Shown here one piece after another: positions 61,924 through 64,000 of a stretch of DNA of 64,000 bases. The number at the start of each line of letters is the position of its first letter. Position 1 is the stretch's first letter. Under the pieces are notes generated by a model. The model was not told the DNA's origin and did no database searches. It was given only the letters and a program-made list of their open reading frames with translations. The position numbers and the translations under genes are program-made. The DNA is from UBA4363 sp002393965 (GTDB lineage Bacteria; Bacteroidota; Bacteroidia; Bacteroidales; Paludibacteraceae): assembly GCA_946542925.1 (NCBI GenBank), contig CAMNLA010000055.1, positions 1 through 64,000 of the forward strand. Reading direction: 5' to 3'.

Positions 61924-62124
61924 TTATATAAGGTTCACTGCTACACTTGCACCTTTCTGCTCTACGTTGATTTTACCCTCACGTGCGAGCCAGCCAATTG
62001 CTGCATAAATCTCCTTATCTGTCAATTTCGTAACCTTCTTAATTTCTGCTGTAGTCTTCTTAGAACCATCATTCAAAGCTTCCCAGACCTTACCAGCGTT
62101 TGTACCGATTTCTTCTACTTTCAT
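61924..62124 (-). CDS. Small winged-helix protein (DUF2582-like)
   Basis: A 66-aa domain that reads as a complete winged helix: helix 1 NAGKVWEALND, helix 2 TTAEIKKVTKL, recognition helix TDKEIYAAIGWLAREGKI, then a two-stranded wing (INVEQKGASVAVNLI). It matches a small family widespread in Bacteroidetes and annotated as winged-helix or DUF2582. Likely binds nucleic acid. Single gene with its own promoter and terminator. Confidence 0.88.
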   Translation of the reverse strand: MKVEEIGTNAGKVWEALNDGSKKTTAEIKKVTKLTDKEIYAAIGWLAREGKINVEQKGASVAVNLI

Positions 62125-62171
62125 TTTTTAATATTGTTTAGTTATTCGATTTCATGATTTAAATCATGGGA

Positions 62172-62179
62172 CAAAGATA
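62172..62179 (-). promoter_or_regulatory. -7 element of the winged-helix gene
   Basis: TATCTTTG on the minus strand, 48 bases before the start codon. TTTG boxes occur 16 and 22 bases upstream, neither at the ideal 20. Confidence 0.6.
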
Positions 62180-62306
62180 GTGTATTTTTCTGAAACAAAT
62201 ACAAACAAAAAGCACATTATACATATAGAAGGAGAAATGCTCTCTGTCTTAAAAAATATAGTGTGAAAAATATTCGAATGATTCCAAGACATCCAAAAAC
62301 AAAAGA

Positions 62307-62338
62307 AACAGGGAATACCTTTCGGGGCATTCCCTGTT
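62307..62338 (-). terminator. Terminator of the PFOR gene
   Basis: aacagggaat pairs with attccctgtt, with a further cc/gg inside the loop, and on the minus strand a T-rich tail (tttcttttgttttt) follows. It lies 58 bases past the stop codon. Confidence 0.85.
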
Positions 62339-62396
62339 CTCTTACTTTATTTGAATTTTGAGAAGAAGGAAGATTTCCTTCTCTCTATTCTTTGTT

Positions 62397-64000
62397 TCAG
62401 ACTGGCTCAGAATAGTCAATCTTGCTCAAGCGCACGTACGTAGCGTAGCGTTCCTGAGCGGCTTTCTTCGTAGCAGCGTACAATTCGTCAGCCTGATCTG
62501 GCAAAGCCTTACGGAGTGACATGAATCGTACTTCGCTATCGAGGAACTCTTGGAACTTATCCCACTGTGGAGCTTTTGAATCGATCTGGAATGGGTTCTT
62601 TCCTTCTTCTGCAAGACGCGGATCAAATCTCCAGAGGTGCCAGTATCCACATTCAACGGCACGACGTTCCTCTTCCTGGCTACGTCCCATACCACCCTTG
62701 ATCTTAAGACCGTGGTTGATACAAGGAGCATAACCAATTACGAGAGAAGGACCTGGGTAAGCCTCAGCCTCGCGGAATGCCTTTAGACATTGAGCATTGT
62801 CAGCACCCATAGCAACCTGAGCCACGTAAACGTATCCGTAAGTAGCCTGCATAAGACCAAGATCTTTCTTCTTGATTCTCTTGCCGGCAGCAGCGAACTG
62901 AGCTACTGCTGCGATTGGGGTTGCCTTAGAAGACTGACCACCGGTATTTGAGTACACCTCGGTATCGATAACAAACACATTGACATCCTCGCCAGAAGCC
63001 AATACATGGTCGAGACCACCGTAACCGATATCGTAGGAAGCTCCGTCACCACCGATAATCCACTGAGAGCGTTTTACGAGATAGTGAGAGAGTTCGTCGA
63101 GTTGCTTGCATGTCGGGCATCCAGCAGCAGCGCACTTCTTGATTTCCGGAACGAGTTTTTCTGCGGCAGTGCGGCTTCCTTCCGCATCGTCCTTATTGTC
63201 GATCCATTCCTGAGCTGCAGCCTTAAACTCTGCCGATGGTTTATCAGAAGCGATTTGTTCCTGAAGCAAACGTACGATACGTTCTTTCATCTTCTTGTTA
63301 GCGAGTACCATACCCATGCCGAACTCACCGAAGTCCTCAAACAGGGAGTTAGCCCAAGCAGGTCCCTGTCCCTTCTCGTTCGTTGTGTAAGGAGTTGAAG
63401 GGATGGAGCCAGAGTAGATGGAAGAACATCCCGTTGCGTTAGCAACCATTTCGCGATCACCGAAGAGTTGAGCAATCAGTTTAACGTATGGAGTCTCGCC
63501 ACATCCGGAGCAAGCGCCAGAGAACTCGAAGAGCGGTGTTGCGAACTGAGAGTTCTTAACATTGGATTTGATATCAACGAGATTCTGCTTTGACTTCACG
63601 TTCTTAACGAGGTAGTTCCAGTTCTGAGCGTCAGCACTCTTAGGATCTCCGTCGAACGGAACCATCTTCAGCGCCTTCTCCTTCGCCATGCAGACGTCAA
63701 CGCAGTTACCACAGCCGAGGCAGTCCATCACGCCGACTTGAATGCGGAAGTGCATACCCTTCATAGCGGCAGGAGCCTTCATTTCGAGGGTCTCAGCCGA
63801 GAATCCCTTGATTTCCTCGTCGTCGAGTACGAACGGACGGATACAAGAGTGAGGGCAAACGAAAGCACACTTGTTACATTGGATACATTTAGAAGCGTCC
63901 CATTCAGGAACGGCAGTTGAAACTCCACGCTTCTCATAAGCAGCCGTACCTTGTTCCCATGTACCGTCTTCGATACCTTTGTATGCAGATACAGGGAGCA
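62397..64000 (-). CDS. nifJ: Pyruvate:ferredoxin oxidoreductase, C-terminal part (5' end outside window)
   Basis: Oxidises pyruvate to acetyl-CoA and CO2 and reduces ferredoxin or flavodoxin. The 533 visible codons start mid-gene at the window edge. They hold the ferredoxin domain with two [4Fe-4S] motifs (CIQCNKCAFVCPHSCIRP; CLGCGNCVDVCMAKEKAL), then the TPP domain with CSGCGETPYVKLIAQLFG, GDGASYDIGYGGLDHVL and DTEVYSNTGGQSSKATP. The single-chain form is about 1170-1200 aa, so roughly the first 650 residues are missing. An internal ATG at 63782 is not the start, because coding continues through it. Confidence 0.96.
   Translation of the reverse strand, partial: LPVSAYKGIEDGTWEQGTAAYEKRGVSTAVPEWDASKCIQCNKCAFVCPHSCIRPFVLDDEEIKGFSAETLEMKAPAAMKGMHFRIQVGVMDCLGCGNCVDVCMAKEKALKMVPFDGDPKSADAQNWNYLVKNVKSKQNLVDIKSNVKNSQFATPLFEFSGACSGCGETPYVKLIAQLFGDREMVANATGCSSIYSGSIPSTPYTTNEKGQGPAWANSLFEDFGEFGMGMVLANKKMKERIVRLLQEQIASDKPSAEFKAAAQEWIDNKDDAEGSRTAAEKLVPEIKKCAAAGCPTCKQLDELSHYLVKRSQWIIGGDGASYDIGYGGLDHVLASGEDVNVFVIDTEVYSNTGGQSSKATPIAAVAQFAAAGKRIKKKDLGLMQATYGYVYVAQVAMGADNAQCLKAFREAEAYPGPSLVIGYAPCINHGLKIKGGMGRSQEEERRAVECGYWHLWRFDPRLAEEGKNPFQIDSKAPQWDKFQEFLDSEVRFMSLRKALPDQADELYAATKKAAQERYATYVRLSKIDYSEPV

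Noticed and set aside
63782..63784. ATG as the start of the PFOR gene
   Set aside because: The same frame continues to the window edge and includes the first ferredoxin cluster motif, so the true start lies outside.

Overview
The window looks like the chromosome of a member of the Bacteroidales, probably close to Prevotellaceae or Bacteroidaceae. The grounds are promoters of the TTTG-N20-TAnnTTTG type, start codons without Shine-Dalgarno sequences, an 11-gene nuo operon with fused nuoCD and no nuoEFG, a short archaeal-type ProS, a Bacteroidetes-type OadGAB sodium pump, paired Wza-like lipoproteins with a BY-kinase, and a tRNA gene without encoded CCA. Species cannot be fixed from the sequence alone.

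Layout. 1-3.6 kb: a GH25 muramidase diverges from a two-gene unit, an orphan GatC-type PTS EIIC permease and a KduI isomerase that carries a signal peptide. 3.8-13.6 kb: an AT-rich genomic island of about 9.6 kb. It lies between the 3' end of tRNA-Ser(GCT) and a 15-bp direct repeat of that 3' end, and a displaced tRNA-type terminator sits beyond the far repeat. It encodes four zinc-ribbon/membrane proteins that share an N-terminal cassette, plus secreted LPP20-like and DUF6175-like proteins, all on one strand. This is the best candidate here for an undescribed system. 13.7-19.1 kb: mltG, a TRIC-type channel and oadG-oadA-oadB. 19.1-19.65 kb: a cluster of intergenic palindromic repeats. 19.6-22.5 kb: rmuC and enolase. 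22.5-24.1 kb: a voltage-gated K+ channel with a C-terminal zinc ribbon. 24.1-29.8 kb: the export/kinase/UDP-sugar dehydrogenase start of a capsule locus, ended by a remnant of an IS3-family transposase.

29.8-42.6 kb: mfd; a unit of a DPP-IV-like pseudopeptidase, a sugar MFS transporter and a ROK kinase; and, divergently, a DPM1-like glycosyltransferase, dihydroorotase, ApbE and ProS. 42.6-54.7 kb: a Na+/Pi cotransporter behind nuoABCDHIJKLMN. 55.2-61.7 kb: an aminotransferase, a LolC/E-like permease, a PorE-like TPR/PD40/OmpA protein and a HerA-like ATPase. 61.9-64 kb: a small winged-helix protein and the 3' part of pyruvate:ferredoxin oxidoreductase, cut by the window edge.

Together the housekeeping genes fit a fermentative anaerobe that oxidises pyruvate with PFOR, can feed ferredoxin electrons into the truncated Nuo complex, and uses a sodium-pumping decarboxylase. 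Transport and sugar genes point to uronate and hexose use. All functions are inferred from recognisable motifs and family knowledge; no database search was run.
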